Source of the DNA: Falciphora oryzae
Lineage: Eukaryota > Ascomycota > Sordariomycetes > Magnaporthales > Magnaporthaceae
Reading direction: 5' to 3'
NCBI GenBank assembly: GCA_000733355.1
Contig: JNVV01000007.1
Span: 618,624-682,623, forward strand
Length of the DNA stretch: 64,000 nt
Shown here: piece after piece, positions 45,935-56,890 of the stretch
Layout: each line of letters begins with the position of its first letter
How positions within the stretch are numbered: the stretch's first letter is position 1
The notes under the pieces: model-generated
What the model was told of the DNA's origin: nothing
Seen by the model: the letters and a program-made list of their open reading frames with translations, nothing else
Databases searched by the model: none
Position numbers and translations under genes: made by a program

Positions 45935-46664
45935 CGTTCGACAGGCTCCCCTTCCTCGACGCCGTTGTCCAGGAGGGCCTGCGCTGCTTCCCCGCCATCC
46001 CCATGTCGCTGCCGCGCTACGTCCCCGCGGGCGGCCGCACCATCGATGGCTGCTTCGCGCCCGCCGGCACAATCGTCAGCTGCCAGGCCTACTCGGTCCA
46101 CCGCGTCAACCGCGACGTGTTCCCCAACCCCGAGGCCTTCGACCCGGACCGCTGGCTGCAGGCCGAGGGCGACGCCACACGCAAGCGGCACATGTTTGCT
46201 TTCTCGAACGGCGGCAGGGGTTGCGTTGGGAAACAGTAAGTGGTGGTTCCTCTTTTTCTTCTTCTTTTTTTTTTTTTTTTTTTTCTTCTTCCTCCTATTC
46301 CTTCTTCTTTTTTTTCCTCCCCTCCCTTTTCTTTTTCTTATTCACAATCACTCCGGTGCTCTCTTTTCATCATACCAGACATGTTTAGGAATTTGCTATG
46401 GTGGCTGTAGCCGGGGGGAAGAAAGAAAAAAAAAAAATAAAAAAAAAGAGGAAAAGCCCTGCTGACGTGTACCCCTCTTCACACAGCCTGGCGCTGGCAG
46501 AGATGAAGCTGCTCCTCAGGGACGTCTACTCGCGCTTCTCGACCGTCCCGGACCCCTGCATGACGCCCGAATCCATGGCCATGTCAGACCAGCTGATCTC
46601 GTCGCGGCCTGCAGGCCAGAGGTGCCTATTGCGCTTCATCCCCCTCGACGACCATGCCCAGTAG
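44633..46664 (+). CDS. Cytochrome P450 monooxygenase
   Basis: Haem-thiolate monooxygenase, ER-anchored, substrate unknown. Exons 44633..44995, 45087..45230, 45285..45288, 45407..46235 and 46487..46664 give 505 aa. The third exon is only four bases (ATCG), flanked by GCAG and GTATGT. Without it exon 2 and exon 4 do not join in frame; with it the sequence reads SLDLYIALHSYAFDCV, as in related P450s. Motifs are an N-terminal membrane anchor, PGPW, the I-helix AGIDTTGD near residue 288, ExxR in EGLR and the haem loop FSNGGRGCVGK followed across intron 4 by HLALAEMK. A run of ten Thr comes from an ACG repeat. Intron 4 is 251 nt with a 20-base T-tract. No other biosynthetic gene lies nearby. Confidence 0.9.
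45903..45933 (+). repeat. GAC/ACG trinucleotide microsatellite in the P450
   Basis: About ten ACG units encoding a polythreonine run within a variable loop before the K-helix of the P450. Confidence 0.9.
46265..46284 (+). repeat. 20-bp poly-T tract in P450 intron 4
   Basis: Twenty consecutive T, then mixed C/T, within the last intron; A-rich runs follow near 46,425-46,447. Such tracts are prone to length errors in sequencing. Confidence 0.85.
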
Positions 46665-47146
46665 TAGTCTTCACTTACGGGCAAAAGTCTAGGGTAAGCC
46701 GCCTGCATGCCCAACAAATCTCTGGCCACGTGTTTCCGCGTTGATATGTCCTGGGAGTCGTGGCTTAACTAATACCCAAGAGAATGGTTGGCAACGATCT
46801 CTCCATCACCATTGGGCCTGGGCCGTTATCTGCAGGGAACCGCTGGCGGGACGTGTCGGGCTGGAGGGTACGTGAGTAAAAAGTCAGGATTGGATCGATA
46901 TCCGTCTTCCCCCTAAACCCTCCAGCGGGGAGGGCCGGCTTCAATTTTGATAGGCAACCCCAAAAGGGACTGATAGGGTCCTAATGAAGAAAAAAAATCA
47001 TCAAACTTTTTCTATGCTCGAACCAACTCCAACCATATGCACAGTGATGAATACCACCAGCCAGAAATATCTACGCGAACAAACCCAACCGACCCAGAAA
47101 CAAAAAAAAAAAAAAACGTGTAAAATAGATATAGCCTTGATAAATT
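46665..47146. other. Convergent P450/ADE5,7 intergenic region
   Basis: 3' flanks of two converging genes, with A-runs near 46,987 and a 15-base A-run near 47,102. No gene seen. Confidence 0.5.
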
Positions 47147-49534
47147 TTAGACTGCCCAGGCATTCAGGTTAAGCAGTTGGCAGCCCTCTCCGCCAGCTGG
47201 TCGGGAGACGAGCTGACCAATGCGGAAGACAGTCTCTCCCTGGGCCTGGAGGGAGCTGGCCACAGATGCTGCGCTCGCCGCGTCCACAACGATGGCCATG
47301 CCGATACCGTTGTTGAAGGTGCGTGCCATCTCAGTAGGCACCACGTTGCCTGTAGCCCTAAGCCACGCGAACACGGGCGGGACGGTGAAGGAGGCCACGT
47401 CAATCTCGGCTGCCAGGTGCGCCGGCAGCATGCGGGGCACGTTCTCGGTCAGGCCGCCGCCCGTAATATGCGCGAGGCCCTTGATACCACCGTTGCCAGC
47501 CGCAATGGCTGAAAGCAGCGACTTGACGTAGATGCGGGTCGGGGTCAGGAGACTCTCGGCAATAGACCGGGCGCCCGCCTCCCACGGGCATGGGTCCGAG
47601 TACGAGAGCCTGGACTTCTCGACGATGCGACGCACCAGCGAGAAGCCGTTGGAGTGGACTCCGTCCGATGCCAGGCCAAGTACGACATCACCTGCAACCA
47701 TGGCGTCTTTGCGTGGCAGGCGCTCTGAGGCTTTCATGATGCCCACGGCGGCACCCGCGACATCGTAGTCACCAGCTTGGTACATGCCCGGCATCTCGGC
47801 CGTCTCGCCGCCCACAAGGGCGCAGCCAGAGCGTCGGCAGCCCTCGGCGACGCCCTCCACGAACGAGGCAGCCATGGCGACGTCCAGTTGGCTGCAGCCA
47901 TAGTAGTCGAGGAACATAACAGGCTCGGCGCCCTGCACCACCAGGTCGTTGACGTTCATGGCCACCAGGTCGATGCCGACAGTGTCATGCCGCGCCGCCG
48001 CCTGAGCAATCTTGAGCTTGGTGCCCACACCGTCGATGGCGCCGACCAGGATCGGCGCGCCGGCATAGCCCGCCCGCGACAGGTCCACCTCGCCTCCGAA
48101 GCCACCAATCTCGGCGTCCGCGCCAGGCCGCGCCGTGGCGGCAACAGCCTTCTTGATACGGTCAACCAGCTCGTTGCCAGCGTCGATGCTGACGCCAGCC
48201 TGCGCGTACGAGAGCGACTCCCTTGTCGCCTGCTTATGATCCTTGTTCCTGAAGGCGCGGTGTGCAATGTCCTTTCGGAAAAACATGCCCTCGAAGGAAA
48301 TCAAGGGAACGCCGTGGCTATAGGCCTTCTGGACGGCCGTCTCAAGCGAGTCGGCTGTGGCGTTGGCGGCGATGACGCGTCCGCCCGAAGTTTGCAACTG
48401 TCCACCCTGAGCTAGCTTGGTGCCAGCATGGAAGATGTTGACGCCCTCTGGCGGTTGCCCGACGGTCATCGGAGTGCCCTTGGCGTAGCTGTTTGGGTAT
48501 CCACCAGCCGCAACGACAACGGTGGCACTGAACTTGGGCTCGACCTTGATGGTGACCTGGTCCAGCCAGCCCTCGGCGCATGCAACCATAATCTCGGCCA
48601 GATCGGTGTCGGCCGAGAGCAGGGGCAAGAGGGTCTGAGTCTCAGGATCGCCAAAGCGGACGTTGTACTCGAGCACTTTAGGTCCATTGGCGGTGATCAT
48701 AAGGCCAGTGAAAAGCATGCCACGGAACGGGCAGCGGTCCCTGCGCATGCCGTCGATGGTGGGCTGTAGGACCTCACGCTCTATGCGGGCGATGAGTTCA
48801 GGGGTGGCAATGTTGGTCGGGGCGTAGCAGCCCATGCCGCCAGTGTTGGGGCCCTGGTCGCCATCGAAGATGCGCTTATGGTCCTGCGCCGGGGGCAGGG
48901 AGCGGATCGTGTAGCCATCGCAGAACGAGAGGATGCTCAGCTCGTCGCCCTCAAGGAACTCTTCAACAACGACTTCGTCACCAGCCGCGCCAAAAGCCTT
49001 GTCCACCATGATCTGCTTCAGCGCATCCTGGGCCTCGTCGGCGGTTGTGGGGATGATGACGCCCTTGCCGGCGGCGAGGCCAGTCGCCTTGATGACGACG
49101 TTGTGGCCGACCTTCTTCACGTAGGCCGAGGCGGCGGCATGGTCCGAGAAGTTCTCGTAGGCGGCTGTCGGGATGTTGTGGCGCTTCATGAAGTCCTTGG
49201 AGAAGGTCTTGCTGCCCTCCATGCGGGCAGCATCCTGCGAAGGGCCGAAGCAGGGGATGCCGGCGCGGCGGAAGTAGGCCTCGACGCCATCGACGAGCGG
49301 GGCCTCGGGGCCGGGGACGACGAGGTTGACGTTGGAGGCGCGGGCAAGGGCCACGAGCCCGTCAAAGTCCTCGGCCGAGACAGTCGTGTTGTTGGAGACC
49401 TTGGGCAACGAAGCGGTGCCGCCGTTGCCAGGCACAACAATGATGGACTCGACGCGCGGCGACTGGCTCAGCTTCCACGCCAGCGCATGCTCTCGGCCGC
49501 CATTGCCGATGAGCAGGACGCGGAGAGACGCCAT
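47147..49534 (-). CDS. ADE5,7: Bifunctional GAR synthetase / AIR synthetase (Ade5,7; PurD-PurM fusion)
   Basis: Carries out two steps of purine synthesis: ligation of glycine to phosphoribosylamine, and ATP-dependent closure of FGAM to AIR. One exon, 795 aa, with the start at the [24 protein letters not shown]. The PurD part (about 1-430) has the [13 protein letters not shown] start, the ATP-grasp segment [29 protein letters not shown] and [13 protein letters not shown]. The PurM part (about 440-795) has [51 protein letters not shown] and [16 protein letters not shown]. All key blocks are intact. It is divergent from eIF5 across 1.4 kb. Confidence 0.98.
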   Translation of the reverse strand: MASLRVLLIGNGGREHALAWKLSQSPRVESIIVVPGNGGTASLPKVSNNTTVSAEDFDGLVALARASNVNLVVPGPEAPLVDGVEAYFRRAGIPCFGPSQDAARMEGSKTFSKDFMKRHNIPTAAYENFSDHAAASAYVKKVGHNVVIKATGLAAGKGVIIPTTADEAQDALKQIMVDKAFGAAGDEVVVEEFLEGDELSILSFCDGYTIRSLPPAQDHKRIFDGDQGPNTGGMGCYAPTNIATPELIARIEREVLQPTIDGMRRDRCPFRGMLFTGLMITANGPKVLEYNVRFGDPETQTLLPLLSADTDLAEIMVACAEGWLDQVTIKVEPKFSATVVVAAGGYPNSYAKGTPMTVGQPPEGVNIFHAGTKLAQGGQLQTSGGRVIAANATADSLETAVQKAYSHGVPLISFEGMFFRKDIAHRAFRNKDHKQATRESLSYAQAGVSIDAGNELVDRIKKAVAATARPGADAEIGGFGGEVDLSRAGYAGAPILVGAIDGVGTKLKIAQAAARHDTVGIDLVAMNVNDLVVQGAEPVMFLDYYGCSQLDVAMAASFVEGVAEGCRRSGCALVGGETAEMPGMYQAGDYDVAGAAVGIMKASERLPRKDAMVAGDVVLGLASDGVHSNGFSLVRRIVEKSRLSYSDPCPWEAGARSIAESLLTPTRIYVKSLLSAIAAGNGGIKGLAHITGGGLTENVPRMLPAHLAAEIDVASFTVPPVFAWLRATGNVVPTEMARTFNNGIGMAIVVDAASAASVASSLQAQGETVFRIGQLVSRPAGGEGCQLLNLNAWAV

Positions 49535-50934
49535 CCCTGCGAGGGGTCAAGGAACGGGACTGCACGGAGGACGCGGAGGGAGCGACGAGAACCAAGTCAG
49601 GGAGACGGGAATAGGACCGGCGAGATATTGTATTCAATGCATTCTCATGCGGGCCGGGCTTTGTGTGAGAAGCGCAAGCAAGGTCCAAGTCTGCTCGAGG
49701 CTGGGAGTGGGAGGGAGGCTCTGGAGAGGGGCCAGCCGAGACGATGAGCTTGTGATTGGACCATATTGAATCTCTTTGGGAAATTTTTTTCGTTCACTTG
49801 AGTTGAGCTTTTTTTTTTTTTCCTTCAGATTTTCCTCCTGGTCGAGTCGGTTCCCCCTCAGGAGGGGTGTGCGCGCGCCTTCGACGTCGTTCCAGACAAT
49901 GCAACATCTTGGAGGGGTCGCCCCACCCGTGGCCACATGCGCAACGGGTGGGCTCCACCGAGCGTCGCCCCTACGCCTGCCCCTTCTGCCTTGAGTGAGG
50001 CAACCTGAGTCAAACCCCAACGCAAACCACAAACCTGTCAGTCAGCGTTTTTAAGGGCAGCCTTCCCGCCATCGCCACGGAACGACAGAAACCGAAAAGT
50101 AAACCTGAACCCATTAAAATTCCTTCTCCATCAAGAAAAGACAGTCAATTTTTCTTGTGCCTCCCCACGGGCTTGATCCTGCCGCCACTCGACAGCGACA
50201 TTCCCACCGGCCGAATCCGCCCGCTGACTGACTGACCGTGCAGTCCGTTCAGTCCAAGAGCACGCCTCGCAAACAACATCATCCAGTCTGCACTGCAGCC
50301 CAGTCCCAGGCAAGAAGAGAGCAAACAAGCGGAGATAGCACAAAGGAGAGCGAAGCACAAGACGCAGTCGGCTGCTCGTACACACGCCGTCTCGTCCACC
50401 CCGTCCTTCTCTGCATTGGACTGCCAGCATCACCCGACGGCCCTCCTCGCCGCCCACCACCCCCTCCCCTCGGCATCTCCGCCATCGGAACCTCATCAAG
50501 AGCCGGTATCCAGAAGACAGGAGCTGTTTATGTATCAGCACGACAAAATCGCCGTCTTCAGACACTCCCCGCCCAAGCTGCATTCATTTCGCATACCGCG
50601 GATACCTTGTAGTCCTTCTCTCTTCTCCGACGGTTGAACCGGACAGCGCCGCCCTGCGTTCATGCCTTTGATCCCGCACCGCCGACACCTGTCCCCTATG
50701 TTGACGCAACGTCCGCTTCACTACTGACCCCTCGGCCCCTCTCGCCCGACTCCTGACCCCCTCCGCGCCAGCAAGTTCATGTCTCGCCAAGCCAGCTGAT
50801 TCGCTCGCCATCAAATCCTCCTGTCGGATCTCCTTGTCTCGCCTCGTTCGCCGTCGCTCGACACAAAGAAGCCTCGCTCCCTTCTCTAGCCAGCCTTGCA
50901 CAGAGTTCTTGCTGTTCCTCCACAAACCGCAACC
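49535..50934. other. Divergent ADE5,7/eIF5 promoter region
   Basis: 1.4 kb shared upstream DNA. About 50,400-50,934 is C/T-rich and matches a typical leader for a highly expressed gene. Open frames on the minus strand here are GC artefacts. No uORF was tested beyond eye inspection. Confidence 0.5.
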
Positions 50935-52309
50935 ATGGCTGCCCACATCAACGTCCGCCGCGATGTCACCGACGTCTTCTATCGCTACAAGATGGAGCGT
51001 CTCCAGACCAAGATCGAGGGCAAGGGCAACGGCATCAAGACCGTCGTCGTCAACCTGAGCAACGTCGCTCAGCAGCTCGCCCGTCCTGGAAGCTACCTCA
51101 TCAAGTACTTTGGCTTCGAGCTTGGTGCCCAGACCAACCTCGATCCTGCTGATGACCGCTGGATCATCAACGGCGCCCACGACGCCGCAAAGCTCCAGGA
51201 CCACCTCGACGGTTTCATCAACAAGTTTGTTCTCTGCAAGAAGTGCAAGAACCCTGAGACCGAGGTCAACATCAAGGACGGCCACATCATCCTGGACTGC
51301 AAGGCCTGCGGCGTCCGCTCCGACGTCGACCTGCGCCTGAAGCTGAGCGGCTTCATCCTCAAGCAGACGCCCAAGAAGACCAAGAAGGACAAGGCCGAGC
51401 GCAAGGCCGCCCGCAAGGCCAAGCAGAACGGCACCGCCAAGGACGGCGATAACAGCGCCGAGGAGAACTCTCCCGACGGCTCTGGCAAGGAGAACGGTGA
51501 CAAGAACGGCGACAAGAACGGCGACAAGGCCGCCGAAGCTAGTGACGATGATGACGCCCTGACCCGTAAGATCAAGGCCGAGGCTCAGACTCTTCCTGCC
51601 AAGGAGGCCGATAACGACGAGGACGAGTGGGCTGTCGACATGAGTGTCGAGGCCGTCAAGGCCCGCCAGCAGTCGCTTCCCGGCGAGTTCAAGCAGAAGC
51701 TGTCCATGGGCGGCGATGAGGACGATGAGGATGGCGAGGGCGGTGGGAACACCGTCTACGACCAGCTGGGCACCTGGATCCAGGAGTCTGCCGACGAGAA
51801 GGGCGGCGTGGACAAGGTCGATGACCTCGACATCTACCTTAAGGCCAAGGAGCTGGGCATCGAGACCAAGCACCGCACCGTCCTTGTTCTTGTCCAGACC
51901 ATTTTCAACGAGAACATCTGCGCGCAGATCACCAAGCGCGCCGGCATGCTCAAGCAGGTATGTGAAAATCCGATATGCGTTCTTTCTGTTGTGAATTGTT
52001 TCTGGCTGACACTTGACTCCTCCTATTTAGATTGTCAGCTCCGACCGCCATGAGAAGGCCCTCCTGGGCGGTACCGAGCGGCTCATTGGGCAGCTCAGCA
52101 AGGACCATCCGGAGATGCTGGACAAGGTCGTCAAGATCCTTCAGCTGTACTACCACCACGACCTCGTGTCCGAGGAGGTCGTGACCAAGTGGGGCACCCG
52201 CGCCAGCAAGAAGTACGTCGACCTGGCCACGTCTAAGAAGGTCCGCAAGGCTGCTGAGCCCTTCCTCACTTGGCTCGCCGAGGCCGACGAGGAGTCCGAC
52301 GACGAGTAG
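50935..52309 (+). CDS. TIF5: Translation initiation factor eIF5
   Basis: GTPase-activating protein for eIF2 in the scanning 43S complex; the C-terminal domain also bridges eIF3, eIF2-beta and eIF1. Exons 50935..51957 and 52031..52309 give 433 aa; the join is [18 protein letters not shown], with GTATGT, branch GGCTGACAC and acceptor TTTAG. The N-terminal domain begins [22 protein letters not shown] without the first three residues. Arg17 in FYRYK corresponds to the catalytic Arg15 of yeast. A C2-C2 zinc motif (CKKCKNPE and CKACG) follows. A Lys-rich linker and an acidic region lead to the W2/HEAT domain, which ends with an acidic-aromatic box ([15 protein letters not shown]). An in-frame non-ATG extension upstream is ignored. 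Confidence 0.97.
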
Positions 52310-53491
52310 AAGAGGGGGCTTGGAGGAGAACCCTTGTTTGATTGCCAGACTCAGTTTGCAGAACTTGTTACTATTTGGTGCTTTTTCTCTTTCATTCCAG
52401 TCGGTCAGTCAGTTTTGATTGCTGCTTTTGGGTTGGCTTACGACGAGTTTGCCACCCTCCACGCTCTCTACTCTTTCTCACTCTACCATGTACACCACTC
52501 GGTTAATCGATGTGTGTCGGTGCTTGCTTTAAGTTTTATCTTTCTGGAACGTGATTTATTTGGAAGGAACACAACAATGAGGGAAAAGGCTCGAGAGAAG
52601 AAACATTCGGTCTAAACAAAACTGGTCTTTGTGCTGTTCGTCTATTCTTCATGTATCGTTAGGTGACCCCCATTCTTGAATTGTCGGAGCTCGCTTCTCT
52701 TTATTTGTGCCGTGCACCCGACACCATGTGCATGTTTGAATTTTGGGACCAACCCGTTTTAGTTTGTGATCAAGCGCCTTGAACCAAGACCAAGTTGGCA
52801 AACGGCATCCGTTTAATTGGACGCTGCTGCTTGGCCCCTATTACGAACCTCCTACGGAAAAGGCTGTGGCAACCGTCTCTCCGTCTATCTGCTGTATGTG
52901 AGTGTCAACTATTGGCAGCCCGTCGTCCTCCTTTGACTATCTATCGACATATTACCTCCTGAACAAGGAGATGTGGTTGGTAGTAGCTCCTTCCTCCAAG
53001 AAGGAACTGCAAAAAAGAAAGCAAAGATAAAAAAAAAAAGCAAGCAAGCGAATCACAATCTTTAGCCTGTTTCACCAACCCTCTTTTCCCCGTCTAACAC
53101 AAACAAGACCACCCCCGACTGTCGGTCAAAATAAGCAAATTCCTCCTGCCCTATAGGGCTGCAATGCATATTCCCCGATCCGGTCTGGCTGCGACCATCT
53201 CTTCCACATTACAGCCAACCCGGAACCAAAAATATCGAATCACGCCTCTCGCTCTCCCTCAGGAATCCCCTTGCCTGGCTGCCGAAGATGCACGCAAGGA
53301 TAAGCAGCAGCCACCAGTTGAGGAATCCGCCGAGTAGCTCTCGCGCCACGGCCTGGCAGACGAATAGGATCCCAAAAACACCCATGGCCAGTCCGCGGAT
53401 CACCCACATCACCGCCTTGATGGCTGCTCTGATGAGCCCGAGGAAGCCGCGAGCTACCCGCCAGAGCAGTCGGGCCAGACGCCACCACCAC
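52310..53491. other. Convergent eIF5/WG-rich gene intergenic region
   Basis: T-rich 3' flank of eIF5. The part 53209-53491 contains, on the minus strand, a 90-codon open frame rich in Trp and hydrophobic residues, directly adjoining the stop of the next gene but in a different frame. It is treated separately in the findings. Confidence 0.5.
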
Positions 53492-56400
53492 CTACCACTG
53501 CGGCTCGGAGGGGGGCTTCTGGGTGCTCTGGGCGACGGTGGGGTCAGCCCAGGGCGGCAAGGGACCGGCATTTCCGGCAGCGCCCCATCCAGCGTCTCCA
53601 ACAGTAGAGGGCTGCTGGCCGCCTGGGGGGCCGCCACCGCTGTTGTTCCAGCCTCCGGTCGTGGTGGGGTTGTTGCTCGGCTGGTTGTCCCACCCGTCGC
53701 CGCCGCCTGCGACGTTGTTGTCGTAGACGGCCGCGGGGACTGCTGGTGCGGCGCTGTGGTGTGATGCGCTGCGCTGGGAGCCCCGTCCGACTGCGCTGCC
53801 GGCTTTGCTTCCTCCCGGCGGGCGGGAGTCGTTGACCGTGTCTTGATGGGGGTGGGCGCTCGGCATGGGCGACTCCCAGGATCCGGGCATGCGCTCGCTT
53901 CTGCGTTTGGGGTAGTCTCCGTGGCCGCCGCCGCCTCCGTTGCCACTATTGTTCGACTTGTTATCAAACATGTTGCCCCAGGCTCCTCCGGTTCCTGAGT
54001 CGGAGGGCGTCTTGTCAGCTTCAACCACGGGGGCATCGGCTGGGCTGCTGGACTGGGCGGGCTTGTCAGGGGAAGGAGGCGTACCTTTAGCCGGGCTACT
54101 CTTCCAGCCGCCGCCTCCATTCTCCCAGTTGTTGCCGTTACCCCCGTTGTTCCAGTTGCCGCCGTTGCCCCCATTGTCCCATCCAGCATTGCTCTTGTTA
54201 CTTCCCTGTTGGCTGCCGCCACCCCACTGGTTATTGCCTGTGTCTTGGTTAGTAGGGGACGAGCCTTTAGGGGGCCAGCCGGTGGGGGCATCTGCTGGGG
54301 CACTTGGTTTCTCCATACTCTGGTTATTGGCGTTGTTCCAAGACCCTGGGGCGACATTATTCTTTGTTCCAGAGACATTCGATTGTAGGCCCTTGTTGCT
54401 GCCGACGTTGCTGTTGTTCTTCTGAGAGCCCGAGTGGTGAGAGGGCACTTTTGCGGATGCATTATTCTGCGAACCCGTGTCCCATGGCGCCGGTGCGCTG
54501 CCCGAATTGCCGTTGTTGTCCCAGCCCCTGCCTCCCTTGTTGGAGCCGTTGTTCCAGTTGCCGTTGCCTCCCCAGTTCTGATTATTGCTGGTATTCGACC
54601 CACCACCACCACCCCAGCCATTGTTGTTGTCGCCTCTCCAGTTCTGGTTTTTGCTGGTATTGGATCCATTACCACCCCCTCCCCAGTTTTGGTTGTTGCT
54701 GGTATTCGATCCGTTACCACCCCAGCCGTTGTTATTGCCACCTCCCCAATTCTGGTTACTGCCGGAGTTCGATCCGCCGCCGCCCCGACCGTTGTTGCTT
54801 GGAGGCTTCGAAGAAGGCTTCTGCCAGCCCGAAGGATCGCTCGGTGGCTTGTTATTGTCCCATCCTCCACCGCCGTTGGCATTATTGTTGCTCTTGTTTC
54901 CCTGCGAGCCATGCCAAGAGCCGGAGGGCGGCTTTTCGAAGGCGTTGCGGCCCCAACCAGCTCCGCTATCCATCTTCTGGTGTCCACCTGCTTTGTTGCT
55001 TCCGCCACTAGCACCGTCTCCGGCTCCCCAAGGGGGCGTTCCACCCCACGGGCCATTCGTCCGCCATGGCTCCTTAGAGGCATTACCGGCATTTTGCGAC
55101 GCCTGAGATCCCTTTCCTGCCGGAGGCTGTGGCGGCGCAACATTGTTGCTCCATCCCTTGTCCTTGTCCCTGCCTTTACTCGACGGGGCTGTCGCGGGGC
55201 GACCGCTACCATCAAAGTTCAGCTCGAGTCCGCCGACAACAGACGGCCTTGGGGGAGCAGAACCTCCTGAGCGGACGCTTATCGGCTTCTGAGGAGGCCC
55301 GCCAGGGCCCGACACGCCAGGCGGAGGGCCAAAGGGAAACATGGGTGGCATAGGATTGCCGTCGGGACCAGGAACAGCGCCCATCGGCCAGCCTGGAGGC
55401 ATGAAATGGCCGCCGGGAAACGACCCAGGGGGCATCAAATGAGGCTGTGGACCGTCGGGGCCTATGCCGGGAGGCGGCCACATCATTTGCGGCGGCGGCC
55501 CTGGCATCTGGTTGTCGGGTGGGGGACCGGGAGGCAGGGCGTTGGTGGTCTGTCCGGCCCCTGGGTTGCCAAAGCCGTACATGTAGGGGTTGTTGAGCGG
55601 ATGGGGCATTCCCAATGGTGGTGGCTGGCCTAGCCAAGTCCGGCGGGGGTAGAGGTTGCCGTTCGGGTTGCCATACGCAGGACCATGGTAGACGCGGAGG
55701 ACGCCGTGCTCATTGTCAACGAAAGCGTTCGGCCGTGGGTCATCAGGGGTCTCGATGGCGTGTTCGACCTGAAGGACCTGGGCCTTGACTGGCATCAGCA
55801 GATTTGGCGGTTTAAGGTCCTCGTTCCCAGAGTATGGCGGCACCTCCTGCGATCGCGATACAGCCTTGCCCGTCTCCTCCTTGGAACTCTTGCTGCTGGA
55901 GTTCTTGGAGCCTTGGGAGCCTGCGTCGCTTCCGCCCTTCTTCTCACTGGACTTGGAATCCTTGTCTTTCCCATCCTCGGTCGCCTTGGCGGCCTTTTTA
56001 TTAGCCTTGCTCTCCTTTCCTTCGTCCTTGGCGTCCTTCTTTTTCTCCTTGGGCGCCTTTTCTTTGGGAGGAGGAGCAGGGGCAGGGGCTGGAGGAGAAG
56101 GCGGCGGTGGTAGCGCCTCTGCCTCGCTCTCGGTTTCTCCCTCGGTCTGGGTACCATCTGTTGTCTCGCCAGGCGTGTCGGTCTCGGGGGTCTCGGCCGC
56201 GGGCTCGGGAGTAAGCTCAGGAGCGGGGGCCGGAGCTGCCTTCTTGGGCTTTGCCTCCTGCTTCTTCTGCTTGCCCTTGTTCTTCGGCTTGGGCTGGGGC
56301 TTGGGGTCCGGCGCAGGCTCGGGAGCAGGAGCTGGAGCAGGCTCAGCAGCAGGAGCAGGAGCGGGCTCGGGCGCGGGAGCCGGAGCCGGAGCAGGAGCAG

Positions 56401-56890
56401 GAGCAGGTTCGGCCTCAGATTCGCCGGTGCTGTCATCCGACGATTCGGCCTTCGCTTTCAGACGCCTCAGTCTTCTCGCCCGCCGCCGTCCGATCTTGCA
56501 GTCCCGGCAGAGACAGGTTGGATGTGGCTCTGAGCCCGAAGTGGTGTCGTCGCTGCTCTCGTCGCTGTATCCAGGCTTGAGCTTGCACGGTTTGACCTCG
56601 TTACTTGGAGAGTCGCCAGTAGGACTTGAGTTTGAGGAGCTGCTGGAGCTGTCCGGCGATGTTGATGCCTTGAGAGCTGACTTGAGAGCCGAATCAAACC
56701 TAACCTTCTTCACATGGGCACCACCGGACGTTGCGGGTCCGGTGCGAGGATAGGTGATCCTGATGGCATCTTCGCCAGACTCGTCGTCGGTGGTGACCTC
56801 GACCTTGACCACCTCTCGCTTGGGGCGTCTCGGCTTTCGGGCAGAGATGTTCTGGCCAATCATCCACTCTATAACGGAATGCGGAGGCAT
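53492..56890 (-). CDS. Large WG/GW-, Asn- and Pro-rich disordered protein of unknown function
   Basis: 1,132 aa in one exon from ATG 56890 (MPPHSVIEWMIGQNISARKP). An in-frame upstream ATG at 57058 is less likely because the added residues look like untranslated sequence. Residues 1-130 contain a basic patch, RITYPRTGP, and KKVRFDSALKSALKAS. Next come a C-x-C-x2-C cluster (CLCRDC), PAPAPAP and PKPQPKPK repeats, and a long Lys/Asp/Glu/Ser stretch. An ordered-looking segment follows around RPNAFVDNEHGVLRVYHGPAYG, then Pro/Gly/Met-rich sequence. The C-terminal half has about two dozen Trp flanked by Gly or Asn (NQNWGGG, NNGWGG, GGGWDNN), partly in tandem copies around 54,560-54,800. Such WG/GW arrays resemble Argonaute-binding regions, but no RNAi partner is shown. 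The stop follows a six-C run. Confidence 0.78.
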   Translation of the reverse strand: MPPHSVIEWMIGQNISARKPRRPKREVVKVEVTTDDESGEDAIRITYPRTGPATSGGAHVKKVRFDSALKSALKASTSPDSSSSSSNSSPTGDSPSNEVKPCKLKPGYSDESSDDTTSGSEPHPTCLCRDCKIGRRRARRLRRLKAKAESSDDSTGESEAEPAPAPAPAPAPAPEPAPAPAAEPAPAPAPEPAPDPKPQPKPKNKGKQKKQEAKPKKAAPAPAPELTPEPAAETPETDTPGETTDGTQTEGETESEAEALPPPPSPPAPAPAPPPKEKAPKEKKKDAKDEGKESKANKKAAKATEDGKDKDSKSSEKKGGSDAGSQGSKNSSSKSSKEETGKAVSRSQEVPPYSGNEDLKPPNLLMPVKAQVLQVEHAIETPDDPRPNAFVDNEHGVLRVYHGPAYGNPNGNLYPRRTWLGQPPPLGMPHPLNNPYMYGFGNPGAGQTTNALPPGPPPDNQMPGPPPQMMWPPPGIGPDGPQPHLMPPGSFPGGHFMPPGWPMGAVPGPDGNPMPPMFPFGPPPGVSGPGGPPQKPISVRSGGSAPPRPSVVGGLELNFDGSGRPATAPSSKGRDKDKGWSNNVAPPQPPAGKGSQASQNAGNASKEPWRTNGPWGGTPPWGAGDGASGGSNKAGGHQKMDSGAGWGRNAFEKPPSGSWHGSQGNKSNNNANGGGGWDNNKPPSDPSGWQKPSSKPPSNNGRGGGGSNSGSNQNWGGGNNNGWGGNGSNTSNNQNWGGGGNGSNTSKNQNWRGDNNNGWGGGGGSNTSNNQNWGGNGNWNNGSNKGGRGWDNNGNSGSAPAPWDTGSQNNASAKVPSHHSGSQKNNSNVGSNKGLQSNVSGTKNNVAPGSWNNANNQSMEKPSAPADAPTGWPPKGSSPTNQDTGNNQWGGGSQQGSNKSNAGWDNGGNGGNWNNGGNGNNWENGGGGWKSSPAKGTPPSPDKPAQSSSPADAPVVEADKTPSDSGTGGAWGNMFDNKSNNSGNGGGGGHGDYPKRRSERMPGSWESPMPSAHPHQDTVNDSRPPGGSKAGSAVGRGSQRSASHHSAAPAVPAAVYDNNVAGGGDGWDNQPSNNPTTTGGWNNSGGGPPGGQQPSTVGDAGWGAAGNAGPLPPWADPTVAQSTQKPPSEPQW
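54560..54800 (-). repeat. Degenerate tandem repeats encoding GSNTSNNQNWGGG units
   Basis: Four or more imperfect copies of a unit of about 20 codons in the WG-rich gene, visible as repeated CAGTTCTGGTT.. and ACCCCAGCCATTGTTGTT.. blocks on the plus strand. Confidence 0.75.
56310..56415 (-). repeat. GCAGGAGC minisatellite encoding (EP)APAPAP
   Basis: Plus-strand repeats of GGAGCAGGAGC type encode Ala-Pro and Glu-Pro-Ala-Pro runs in the WG-rich protein. Confidence 0.8.

Noticed and set aside
53209..55215. 668-codon minus-strand ORF overlapping the WG-rich gene
   Set aside because: Its Arg/Thr-rich upstream part is a frame shadow of the WG repeats. Only the last part past 53515 looks coding, and that is reported as a finding.
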